Notes under the pieces: generated by a model
Database searches by the model: none
Told to the model about the DNA's origin: nothing
What the model saw: the letters and a program-made list of their open reading frames with translations, nothing else
Source: an uncultured Cellvibrio sp.
Lineage (GTDB): Bacteria; Pseudomonadota; Gammaproteobacteria; Pseudomonadales; Cellvibrionaceae
DNA: 40,422 nucleotides
Assembly: GCA_946481095.1 (NCBI GenBank)
Contig: CAMLML010000038.1
Location: 1 to 40,422 of the forward strand
Reading direction: 5' to 3'
Part shown: positions 29,199-36,750 of the stretch, one piece after another
Layout of the letters: the number at the start of each line of letters is the position of its first letter
How positions within the stretch are numbered: position 1 is the first letter of the stretch
Position numbers and translations under genes: made by a program

Positions 29199-29702
29199 TT
29201 ATTCGGTTGAACCTGACTCTGTTGTTTTATTGTAAGAAGATGTGTAGCTGCTTTTGGTTGCTTCCACATCCATATCGATAGATCCACGGAATTTCGCACC
29301 ATCTTCCAAAGTCACGCGTTCGGCTTTCAAGTTGCCTTTCACATTACTGGCGCTTTTTACCGAAATACGTTCAGTCGCTACTATATCGCCTTCAACCTTA
29401 CCTTCGACGGTAATAGTTCTCGCTGATACATTGGCTTTGATCACACCTTGATTGGCAATTGTTAAATGATTGCCTTTTAAATCAATGCTGCCCTCGACTG
29501 TACCCATAATCACCAAATCTTCCTCGCCGGTCAGTTCACCTTTAAAGGTAATTTTCGGGCCAATAACAGCAACGGGTGTTTTTGATTTGGGCATTTCGGC
29601 CACTTTGGACGGAGACTCGCTTGGTTCATTAAACGTATTGAAGCTTGGCGCTTCACTTTCACCTGGAAATGCAATAGCAGGATCATTTTTGGTAAGACGC
29701 AT
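29199..29702 (-). CDS. Bactofilin (polymer-forming cytoskeletal protein)
   Basis: The protein is 167 aa. The central domain (about residues 45-140) shows the repeating beta-helix pattern of bactofilins: ITFKGELTGEEDLVIMGTVEG, then HLTIANQGVIKANVSARTITVEG, IVATERISVKSASNVKG and VTLEDGAKFRGSIDM. The ends are disordered (Ser/Thr-rich tail). Bactofilins polymerise and scaffold wall or stalk enzymes. The frame extends to 29801, but AGGAG 7 nt before the ATG at 29702 marks the start. The double-methyltransferase gene begins about 46 bp after its stop. Confidence 0.92.
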   Translation of the reverse strand: MRLTKNDPAIAFPGESEAPSFNTFNEPSESPSKVAEMPKSKTPVAVIGPKITFKGELTGEEDLVIMGTVEGSIDLKGNHLTIANQGVIKANVSARTITVEGKVEGDIVATERISVKSASNVKGNLKAERVTLEDGAKFRGSIDMDVEATKSSYTSSYNKTTESGSTE

Positions 29703-30143
29703 GGAATTACTCCTATCGGGTTCGGATTTTTGAATGTCGATTTGTGTAGCGAACTCCTTCTTTCGAGAGAAGGGGAAGCCAGAAAGTATGCCGTCCATCA
29801 AACTATTACCTCACTTCTGAACATTCCCAAAGTGTAAAGATATATCGAGAGAATTGCCCAATCCAATGGGGAAAAAAGCGCCAAAATGTCCAAAGTGATA
29901 ACCAGTAAGCGTTTGTTTAGAAGTGATTTTTATAAGTTAATCTTATAAATGAGATAAAGCTATTTGGCTCAGGAAATTTTCGCTAACCATAGATATTGGT
30001 TTCGCATAAAAATGACATAGATAAGCGACAAGAATATTTTCACTCCGCGCAAATTACTTCCACATTCAAAAATGGTTGCATTACCATTTTTGTTAAAATT
30101 AACAGTATTACTTGTACACCAATCAAGTTGCATCACTCGTAAT
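29703..30143. other. Intergenic region upstream of the bactofilin gene
   Basis: The stretch is 441 bp without a supported gene. It holds an inverted repeat TTATAAG-N5-CTTATAA at 29930-29948, a possible regulator site about 230 bp upstream of the bactofilin start, and a hairpin at 30067-30092 listed separately. The bactofilin frame stays open from 29703 to 29801 but lacks a better ribosome-binding site. I could not place a convincing promoter. Confidence 0.5.
30067..30092 (-). terminator. Hairpin downstream of the molybdoenzyme gene, likely terminator
   Basis: Arms CAAAAATGGT and ACCATTTTTG around a 6-nt loop. It begins about 50 bp after the molybdoenzyme stop on the minus strand. The stem is AT-rich, with its own run of five T residues on the 3' arm, so it may act in either direction. 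Confidence 0.45.
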
Positions 30144-32381
30144 TTATTTCGTTATTGCTACTGCCACCGATTTAAATGCAGGTGTATGACTGCGTGGATC
30201 CCGCTCGGTACCGATCAAACAATTGGCTTCGGGATAATAGGCCAAAAGATTGCCCTCGGGAATATCAAAATAGAAAACAATAAGATCTTTCATTTCACCG
30301 CAGGCGGAGGAAAGAGTAACTTTATCGCCTGCATTAACGCCTAATTTATTGGCATCTTGTTTATTCATTAACACTGACCAACGAGTATCGGTTGAGCGAT
30401 AGGAATCTTTTTCTTCATAAATGATGGAATTGAATTGACCTTCACTGCGAATGCTGGCGAGAGTAAAAGGGAATTCTGTTGCGGATTTTTTTTGTATCAA
30501 CCTGGGCGTAATAAATTTGGCTTTTCCTGAATCCGTGTAAAACTCCGGTTTATGTAACAGGCGATTTGAAATAGTAAATTCCTGTTTGTGTTGATCAATA
30601 TTCTGCAGGGATTTCATGCCGGGAATGACATCTGCAATGGCTTCACGAACTGATTTATGTTGTTTTAATTTTTCAAAATCAATAGGTGAGTCTTTTAACA
30701 ACCCCTTTGCCAGTTCACATAAAATCCAGGATTCGGGTTTTACATTATGCAAGCGATCAATTCCGCCATCGCTCAAACGCACGAAATTAAACATGGACTC
30801 CTGTGTGGTGGATTGCCACTCTTCATCACGCGCGGTTACCGGCAATATTAAAGCATCACTGGTTTCCATGCCGAATACATGGCCGTGATTGAGTGTAGTT
30901 GTCAAATACACTTTAAAAGGAATTTTATCCAGAGCTTTTTGCGCCCAATCAGAATGCGGCGTTGCGGAATATAAATTTCCACCCATTAATAATGCTGCAT
31001 CAATTTTTCCATCAAAAGCAGCTTCCAAACAGGCGAGGGTATCCATGCCTTTTTCTTTTGGGAGCGAAATTGAAAAATGTTTTTCCAATGCGGACAAAAT
31101 ATCAGCACTTAAAGTGGGTTTTACACCCACGCTACCAATACCTTGCACATTACTGTGCCCGCGCAGTGGCAATAAACCTGCGCCGGGTTTTCCCATCATG
31201 CCACGCAATAACGCGAGGTTGGCAATCGCTTCTACATTTTCCACACCCTGGGTGTGATGCGTAATTCCCATGCCCCAGACAAAAATAGTTTTTTCGCTTT
31301 TTGCATAACAATTGGCGATATGTTGAATCGTGATTTGATCAACACCACAGGTGACCGTAATCGTTTGCCAATCGATCTGTTGAATAGTTTCGAGTAAATC
31401 TGAAAAGTTTTCAGTGTATTGATTAATAAATGTCTGATCAGTTTGATTGTGTTCAATCAAGGCTTTGGCAATGCCAGTTAATAACAATAAATCACTGCCA
31501 ATTTTGGGTTGAATGTATTCTGATGCAATCCAACTACCGCCAGTGATCATGGACTTCGCACTTTTGGGCACTGCAAAACGAACAAGCCCGGGTTCTTTCG
31601 CTGGATTAATCACAATCACTTGCCCACCGCGTTCACGACAATTTTTTAATTGATGAATAAAACGTGGGTGATTGGATGAAGGGTTGGCTCCTATCACAAA
31701 AATACAATCGGCCAGAGCCAGATCTTCCAATGACACAGTGGCAGTGCCGCTGCCAATCACATTGGTTAAGCCAACGCCGGTTGCCTGATGGCAATAATAA
31801 GAACAATTGTTGACATTGTTGGTGCCATACAAACGTGCAATCAATTGCAATAAAAATCCGGCTTCGTTGGATGAACGGCCGGATGAATAAAAAAAACTGC
31901 GTTGTGCGGGAGTCTGTTTAAATTTTTCAATCATCAACTGGAATGCTTGTTCCCAACTTATTGCTTGATATTGGTTGGATTCTGCCAGTTTATAAAGGGG
32001 GTTATTCAATCGCCCCAGATGTTCCATTTCATAACCGGACAGTTGTTTGAAATCATCCAGTGTATGTTGAAATAATTCGAGTGGAATCGCCGATTGAATA
32101 TCAGTGGATTGCGCTTGAATGCTTTTATTGCAAACAGACGGGAATTCTTTTTTTTCATTGGTCATGCCACCCAATTGTCCGCCCATACCCAACCCGCATG
32201 CCTTACAGGTGTTGCGGCTGGTTAGGGCTTTGGTGGAATTCAATAAACCGATACGAGCAATGGTTTTCAATGTGTACAAGACTTTTTTAGGGCCACCACC
32301 AACGATTCGTATCGACTCTTCGGCGGTGTCAGGATTCTGCGGGTTGTTTGTCCCCTGGTTATTGATAGAATCGTCGTTCAT
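30144..32381 (-). CDS. FdhF/YdeP-family molybdopterin oxidoreductase
   Basis: The protein is 745 aa. It resembles the FdhF/YdeP family of formate-dehydrogenase-like molybdoenzymes. The N-terminal CKACG (Cys59, Cys62) plus Cys84 would bind an iron-sulfur cluster. Next come SSGRSSNEAGFLLQLIARLYGTNN and NNCSYYCHQATGVGL, whose Cys197 is in the position of the Mo ligand. GANPSSNHPRFIHQL, GKPGAGLLPLRGHSNVQG and ARDEEWQSTTQESMFN follow, and the C-terminal cap ends in AVAITK. No signal peptide, so cytoplasmic. No electron-transfer partner or accessory fdhD is adjacent. It diverges from creB with only 31 bp between starts, so promoters must reach into the coding sequences. The substrate is unknown. 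Confidence 0.88.
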   Translation of the reverse strand: MNDDSINNQGTNNPQNPDTAEESIRIVGGGPKKVLYTLKTIARIGLLNSTKALTSRNTCKACGLGMGGQLGGMTNEKKEFPSVCNKSIQAQSTDIQSAIPLELFQHTLDDFKQLSGYEMEHLGRLNNPLYKLAESNQYQAISWEQAFQLMIEKFKQTPAQRSFFYSSGRSSNEAGFLLQLIARLYGTNNVNNCSYYCHQATGVGLTNVIGSGTATVSLEDLALADCIFVIGANPSSNHPRFIHQLKNCRERGGQVIVINPAKEPGLVRFAVPKSAKSMITGGSWIASEYIQPKIGSDLLLLTGIAKALIEHNQTDQTFINQYTENFSDLLETIQQIDWQTITVTCGVDQITIQHIANCYAKSEKTIFVWGMGITHHTQGVENVEAIANLALLRGMMGKPGAGLLPLRGHSNVQGIGSVGVKPTLSADILSALEKHFSISLPKEKGMDTLACLEAAFDGKIDAALLMGGNLYSATPHSDWAQKALDKIPFKVYLTTTLNHGHVFGMETSDALILPVTARDEEWQSTTQESMFNFVRLSDGGIDRLHNVKPESWILCELAKGLLKDSPIDFEKLKQHKSVREAIADVIPGMKSLQNIDQHKQEFTISNRLLHKPEFYTDSGKAKFITPRLIQKKSATEFPFTLASIRSEGQFNSIIYEEKDSYRSTDTRWSVLMNKQDANKLGVNAGDKVTLSSACGEMKDLIVFYFDIPEGNLLAYYPEANCLIGTERDPRSHTPAFKSVAVAITK

Positions 32382-32412
32382 AAAATCTCATATTAATTAA
32401 TGGATCCAGGTC

Positions 32413-33105
32413 ATGCCTCAGGTACTTGTTGTTGAAGATGAATCCTCGATTGCAGAAAGTTTGTTATTTGTATTGCAGGCCGAAGGTTTTGCAACACACT
32501 GGGAAACTTTGGCAACCAAAGGTCTTGAATATATTCAACAACATTCAGTCGATCTCGTGATCATGGATGTCGGCCTGCCCGACATTACCGGATTTGAAGC
32601 CTGCAAACAACTCCGCCGCTTTTCTGATGTTCCTTTAATTTTTCTTACCGCGCGTGGCGAAGAACTCGACCGGGTAATTGGTCTGGAAATTGGCGCAGAT
32701 GATTATGTCGTTAAACCTTTTAGCCCACGAGAAGTGGCTGCGCGGGTAAAAGTCATTCTAAAACGCCGCATCACCACTACTGACAAGTCTCCCACGCCGA
32801 AAGATCCTGTCAATCAGGAATTTAACGTAGATGAACAACGAAAAGTTATTTATTTTTGCGGTACAGTATTAAACCTGACAAAACTGGAATATGTGTTGCT
32901 GGAGTATTTAATTAAGCGCCCTGATCATGTTCTTTCACGAGAACAATTATTACAAGCTGTTGGTGTTGCCAATGACGCCAACTACGATAGAAGTATAGAC
33001 ACTCATATTAAAACCATTCGCAGCAAACTAAGACAAATTAATGAAGAGGCTGATCCTATAAAAACCCAGCGGGGTTTTGGATATTTTTATCAGCCGCTCA
33101 TCTAG
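32413..33105 (+). CDS. creB: Response regulator CreB (OmpR/PhoB type)
   Basis: The protein is 230 aa. The receiver domain (1-115) has Asp52 as phospho-acceptor (VIMDVGLPDITGFEACKQL) and KPFSPREVAARV. The C-terminal winged helix contains YDRSIDTHIKTIRSKLRQI and QRGFGYFYQPL. GLEIGADDYVVKPFSPREV and the THIKT-KLR stretch are close to E. coli CreB. Genes for CreC (36751) and CreD (38981) lie downstream on the same strand but are not contiguous. AGG precedes the ATG closely. It is expected to bind TTCAC-N6-TTCAC tags, three of which lie before creD. Confidence 0.93.
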   Translation: MPQVLVVEDESSIAESLLFVLQAEGFATHWETLATKGLEYIQQHSVDLVIMDVGLPDITGFEACKQLRRFSDVPLIFLTARGEELDRVIGLEIGADDYVVKPFSPREVAARVKVILKRRITTTDKSPTPKDPVNQEFNVDEQRKVIYFCGTVLNLTKLEYVLLEYLIKRPDHVLSREQLLQAVGVANDANYDRSIDTHIKTIRSKLRQINEEADPIKTQRGFGYFYQPLI

Positions 33106-33136
33106 GCGCAGGATTTAAATCGTCCTTCCCAGAGAG

Positions 33137-33157
33137 TACACTTCGTTTGTAAGTGTA
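33137..33157. terminator. Possible bidirectional hairpin between creB and vapC
   Basis: TACACTT and AAGTGTA pair around a 7-nt loop, 31 bp after the creB stop and about 75 bp from the end of the convergent vapC-like gene. The T-tract is poor. Confidence 0.35.
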
Positions 33158-33231
33158 ATTAAAATAGCGAACATATAAAGCTAGTAAGATAATTTGTTTC
33201 GGTGGCTTAAGCAGATATCGATCCTCATTTT

Positions 33232-33648
33232 TCATAGCCAGGGATTTAAAATTTTTGCGCTGCTGTATTCAAAATCGGCGACATTTCGAGTCACGATTTT
33301 TAATTTAAAGACTTCAGCTGTGGCGGCAATAAGAGCATCGCGGGTTGGTTTGGGGTTGGGGATGTAATAGCGGGCACTGGTAATTGCTACGTCTTCTGTT
33401 ACGGTCAAAATATTATTTTTAAAAACGGGTTTCACATATTCTTCCACCCATGTGCGCAATATTTTTCCTTGTGATGCATCTTTTCGTTCCATCAACAAAA
33501 TTCCAATTTCCAATTCTTGAAGTGTAATTACCGAGATAAAGGATTCTGATCCATCAATTGACGCAAACCAATTTTTGACGTTGGGATGGGCTTTCCCTGG
33601 CATCACTTTGCGTAATTCAGAAACCACATTGGTATCAAGTAAATACAT
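33232..33648 (-). CDS. vapC: PIN-domain toxin VapC/FitB type
   Basis: The protein is 138 aa, the usual length. PIN catalytic acids are present: Asp5 (LLDTNVVSEL), Glu45 (LQELEIG), Asp104 (PTRDALIAATA) and the TRNVADF end (Asn122, Asp125). Such toxins cut RNA (often initiator tRNA or rRNA). Its start shares one base with the antitoxin stop (TAATG), the standard coupling of these operons. The pair is inserted between creB and creC. The symbol is a family-level name. Confidence 0.92.
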   Translation of the reverse strand: MYLLDTNVVSELRKVMPGKAHPNVKNWFASIDGSESFISVITLQELEIGILLMERKDASQGKILRTWVEEYVKPVFKNNILTVTEDVAITSARYYIPNPKPTRDALIAATAEVFKLKIVTRNVADFEYSSAKILNPWL

Positions 33649-33905
33649 TATGAAAAGTCCGCAGGGCGCATTAAATCATCCTTGAGTTTTGGCACTTCGA
33701 ACTCGATATCTTCAGCACCTGGCATATACAAAAGCTCAGCAAGATTTTTCTTTTTCCCAACTAATTTTCGATAATCTTCCGCTGTCATTAACACCAGCGA
33801 TGGTTGTCCTCTGTCGGTAATAAATACTGGCCCCTTTTGCGCAGCTTTCTTGGCTCCGCCACGGTCGTGGTTAAATTCACGGCTGGTAATAGTGGTAATT
33901 GACAT
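33648..33905 (-). CDS. Phd/YefM-family antitoxin
   Basis: The protein is 85 aa. The N-terminal Phd/YefM DNA-binding half has TITSREFNHDRGGAKKAAQKG, GPVFITDRGQPSLVLMTAEDY, and the C-terminal part (ELLYMPGAEDIEFEVPKL) would wrap the toxin. GGAGG is a strong ribosome-binding site 6-7 nt before the ATG. Antitoxins of this family repress their own operon, helped by the toxin; a palindromic site lies just upstream. Confidence 0.93.
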   Translation of the reverse strand: MSITTITSREFNHDRGGAKKAAQKGPVFITDRGQPSLVLMTAEDYRKLVGKKKNLAELLYMPGAEDIEFEVPKLKDDLMRPADFS

Positions 33906-33925
33906 AGCAATCCTCCAAATTCAGT

Positions 33926-33947
33926 AATGTAAATACGTTAATACATT
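33926..33947. promoter_or_regulatory. Likely operator of the antitoxin-toxin operon
   Basis: AATGTA and TACATT arms are separated by a 10-nt spacer, 20 bp upstream of the antitoxin start. A TTGACA-like -35 element lies on the minus strand at 33957-33962, so bound antitoxin would cover the promoter. The assignment rests on position and symmetry. Confidence 0.45.
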
Positions 33948-33997
33948 TCGCTTATGTGTCAAGCCGTGGATTTAATTATAGTCGTTTTATCAAACAC

Positions 33998-34027
33998 TTG
34001 ATTTATACAGTTTAACTGTATTATATT
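33998..34027 (+). promoter_or_regulatory. MerR-type promoter with palindromic operator
   Basis: A perfect palindrome ATACAGTT-T-AACTGTAT (34005-34021) lies between a -35-like TTGATT (33998-34003) and a -10-like TATATT (34022-34027). The 18-nt spacing is longer than normal, as expected for MerR-family activation. The start codon at 34034 lies about 7 nt after the -10 element, so the transcript may begin at or next to the ATG. Confidence 0.55.
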
Positions 34028-34033
34028 GGTTTC

Positions 34034-34453
34034 ATGAATACAGAAACCGCCCACACTTATAGCCTCGATGAGCTCTGCCAACTGGCAGATATGAACCTGC
34101 GCACTGTGCGTTATTACATCCAGCAGGGGCTTGTTCCCGGGCCTGAGGGTAAGAATCGTGGGGCGCGTTACTTTCCCTTGCATCTGGAGCGCTTGTTGCA
34201 GATCAAGAAATGGCAGGCCGCCGGGCTTTCTCTGGAACGAATCGCAGAGATAGTCGAACAGCCAAACGCTGTGAATATTCCCATGAAGCAGCCACAACCG
34301 GGTTCGGTCGAATTATGGAGTCATTTGATGATCAGTGAAGGATTACAGTTGTTAATCGAACCCGGTCGCAGTGGATTAACCTCGGCACAGATCCGACAGC
34401 TTTCACGGGACATACTCGCGGCATATCACAACCTTAAAAAGGCAGAAGAGTAA
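34034..34453 (+). CDS. MerR-family transcriptional regulator
   Basis: The protein is 139 aa. The winged helix is typical: TYSLDELCQLADMNLRTVRYYIQQGLVPGPEG, then GARYFPLHLERLLQIKKWQAAGLSLERIAEIVEQ. The C-terminal part has no cysteine cluster, so a metal sensor is unlikely. The stop overlaps the start of the VIT-VWA gene by one base (TAATG), which implies joint expression. There is no Shine-Dalgarno sequence before the ATG; the upstream palindromic promoter suggests autoregulation and perhaps a leaderless transcript. Confidence 0.9.
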   Translation: MNTETAHTYSLDELCQLADMNLRTVRYYIQQGLVPGPEGKNRGARYFPLHLERLLQIKKWQAAGLSLERIAEIVEQPNAVNIPMKQPQPGSVELWSHLMISEGLQLLIEPGRSGLTSAQIRQLSRDILAAYHNLKKAEE

Positions 34454-36660
34454 TGCAAACGCAAATGAGTCCGGTACTTCGTAGTACCAATGGTCAGGCC
34501 ATACCTCTGGTGGGTATGGACATAGAGGCAAAAATTGAAGGCCTGATGACCGCTGTGAATCTTGAACAACGTTATACCAACAACGAAAAAATTAATATTG
34601 AAGCGGTTTACACTTTTCCACTGCCGATAGATGCAGTGTTAACTTCACTTGTTGTGAAAATTGATCAACGTATTTTGCGCGCGAATATTTTGGAGAAAAA
34701 AACCGCTGAAGCGCGTTATGAAGAAGCAATTACCGATGGCAACACAGTGGTTATGCTGGAAAAGCTGGCGTCCGGGTTGTACACAATGAATGTCGGTAAT
34801 TTAATGGCCGGCGAAACGATTGCGATTCAAATGCAATATGCATTTACACAACGCTGGCAAGGCAATCAATTACGTTTATTTATTCCGACTACCCTGGCAC
34901 CACGTTATGGCAATGATCCATTTGCAGCACATCAAATGCCGGAAAATGATTTTCTGGTTGAACATGCGTGCAGTTTTAAAGTGCAAATTATTGGCGCCTT
35001 AGCGAAAGCGAAAATTGCCAGCCCCAGTCATCGCATCAGTGTACAAAATGATAAGGATTGCACCTGGATTAATTTGCAAGACAAAAGTACCTTAATGGAT
35101 AAGGATTTTATTATTAATATTGAATCCGAATTGGATCACAATCATGGATTATTTAGCCGTGATCGCGAAGGCTTTTGTGCGCTCGCCAGCTTTCATCCTG
35201 CTTTTGCTGCGCAATTTGCAGCACAACCGAAAAATTTGAAAATTGTCGTGGATTGTTCTGGTTCCATGGGTGGTCAATCTATTGAGCAAGCACGTAATGC
35301 GTTGGCAACCATTGTACGATCACTCAGTAAAGATGATTTTTTTAATATAGTGTTATTTGGCAGTGATCATCACTGCATGTTTGAAAAAATGATGCCGGCA
35401 ACGGAAAAAAATATTGCGGTAGCTTTGGAACAGATCACAAACATTGACGCCAATCTGGGTGGAACAGAAATCGGCAATGCTCTGACGGCAACTTATCAAT
35501 TGCGTTCGGAGGTGAAACAGAACTGCGATATTTTGTTAATCACCGATGGTGAGGTTTGGGATGTAGACAATATTATTGCGCAAGCAAAAAAATCTGCACA
35601 TCGTATTTTTACTGTGGGGGTGGGGGATTCTGTATCAGAAAATTTTGTGCGTAATCTGGCAGAAAAAACCGGTGGTGCAGCAGAGTTGGTTAGCCCGAAT
35701 GAAAATATGGCTGATCGAATTGTGCGTCACTTCAAACGTATGCGTGCACCATCGGCGACTAAAGTGGAAATGCAATGGTCACATAAACCTTCACGCCAAT
35801 TGGATGTCAATGCAGTTTATGATGGTGACACGGTAAATATTTGGGCCTGGTTTGATAAACAACCCGATGAAAAAGCGACCCTGGTTTTACATATGCCGGA
35901 TGGTAGTCAGTTAAAACAGGAATTGATATTGCAACGCACCAGTGACAACCCTGATGAATCGCTCACATTGGTATCGCGATTGGCAGCCGCAGCGCGCATT
36001 CATCTGAGTGAAAACAAAGATGAAATTGTGAAACTGGCTTGCGATTATCAATTAATGTCACAACATACCAACTATTTACTGGTGGATGTCCGCGAACAAA
36101 AAGCAGAAGATTTGCCTGAGTTGCGTAAAGTGCCGCATATGTTGCCGGAAGGTTGGGGTGGAATGGCTGCTGCATCAGCAGCGCCGCTTGCTGCCGCACC
36201 CATGCGTAGTCGTGGTGCGCCTGCACCGCAACCTATGTTAAAGAAAGGTGCTTTAGGTCGTATGATCGAAAAAGAATTCAACAAATTGTCAATGGATTTG
36301 TTGGAAATATCCAAATCAGCACCCGAACAAAAAGATCCAAAAACATTTGCCGAAATGTTTGCAAATCAATTCAAACCTTTTAATTCAAGCAAAGTGAATA
36401 TCAAACTGTTGCAAGATTATGGATTGCATGGTGATCAGATTGGTTTGATGCATGAGGCTGTCAATCATGGATTCACCGAGCGTCAAATTGCGATTATTTA
36501 TTTGTATCTGTTGTATCAAACGATGGATAAATCCGTCATTGATCGTAATTTTATGCGCGCGCTTGCAAAAGCCTATAAATCAATAAAGACGACAGTTGAA
36601 ATTGAAAAGTTTTTACAGGCTGCAATAGACGATATGGATAAACAGTCTGTGATTGTTTGA
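34453..36660 (+). CDS. VIT and von Willebrand factor A domain protein
   Basis: The protein is 735 aa without a signal peptide. Residues about 5-130 form a VIT domain (EAVYTFPLPIDAVLTSLVVKI, KKTAEARYEEAI, GNLMAGETIAIQM). The VWA domain (about 260-430) has a complete MIDAS: DCSGSMGGQS, then LGGTEIGNAL and LLITDGEVWD. The C-terminal 150 residues are mainly helical and unrecognised, after an Ala/Pro-rich linker (APLAAAPMRSRGAPAPQP). Cytoplasmic VIT-VWA proteins are widespread but not characterised functionally. It is coupled to the MerR gene. Confidence 0.87.
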   Translation: MQTQMSPVLRSTNGQAIPLVGMDIEAKIEGLMTAVNLEQRYTNNEKINIEAVYTFPLPIDAVLTSLVVKIDQRILRANILEKKTAEARYEEAITDGNTVVMLEKLASGLYTMNVGNLMAGETIAIQMQYAFTQRWQGNQLRLFIPTTLAPRYGNDPFAAHQMPENDFLVEHACSFKVQIIGALAKAKIASPSHRISVQNDKDCTWINLQDKSTLMDKDFIINIESELDHNHGLFSRDREGFCALASFHPAFAAQFAAQPKNLKIVVDCSGSMGGQSIEQARNALATIVRSLSKDDFFNIVLFGSDHHCMFEKMMPATEKNIAVALEQITNIDANLGGTEIGNALTATYQLRSEVKQNCDILLITDGEVWDVDNIIAQAKKSAHRIFTVGVGDSVSENFVRNLAEKTGGAAELVSPNENMADRIVRHFKRMRAPSATKVEMQWSHKPSRQLDVNAVYDGDTVNIWAWFDKQPDEKATLVLHMPDGSQLKQELILQRTSDNPDESLTLVSRLAAAARIHLSENKDEIVKLACDYQLMSQHTNYLLVDVREQKAEDLPELRKVPHMLPEGWGGMAAASAAPLAAAPMRSRGAPAPQPMLKKGALGRMIEKEFNKLSMDLLEISKSAPEQKDPKTFAEMFANQFKPFNSSKVNIKLLQDYGLHGDQIGLMHEAVNHGFTERQIAIIYLYLLYQTMDKSVIDRNFMRALAKAYKSIKTTVEIEKFLQAAIDDMDKQSVIV

Positions 36661-36677
36661 TTTGGATAATTAAATAT

Positions 36678-36707
36678 CCGTCATTCCTGCCTTCGCAGGA
36701 ATGACGG
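36678..36707. repeat. GTCATTCC-type hairpin repeat, possibly acting as terminator
   Basis: CCGTCATTCCTGC pairs with GCAGGAATGACGG over 13 bp around a 4-nt loop. It lies 17 bp after the VIT-VWA stop and is followed by GTACATTTTTT, so it could terminate transcription. Hairpins with GTCATTCC arms are widespread dispersed repeats in gammaproteobacteria. It is unrelated to the CCCTCTCCC family in this window. Confidence 0.65.
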
Positions 36708-36750
36708 GTACATTTTTTGGTGGATCATGCCCACCCTACTGGAAATAATC

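Noticed and set aside
29703..29801. N-terminal extension of the bactofilin
   Set aside because: The frame is open, but AGGAG sits 7 nt before the ATG at 29702 and the extension lacks its own ribosome-binding site.
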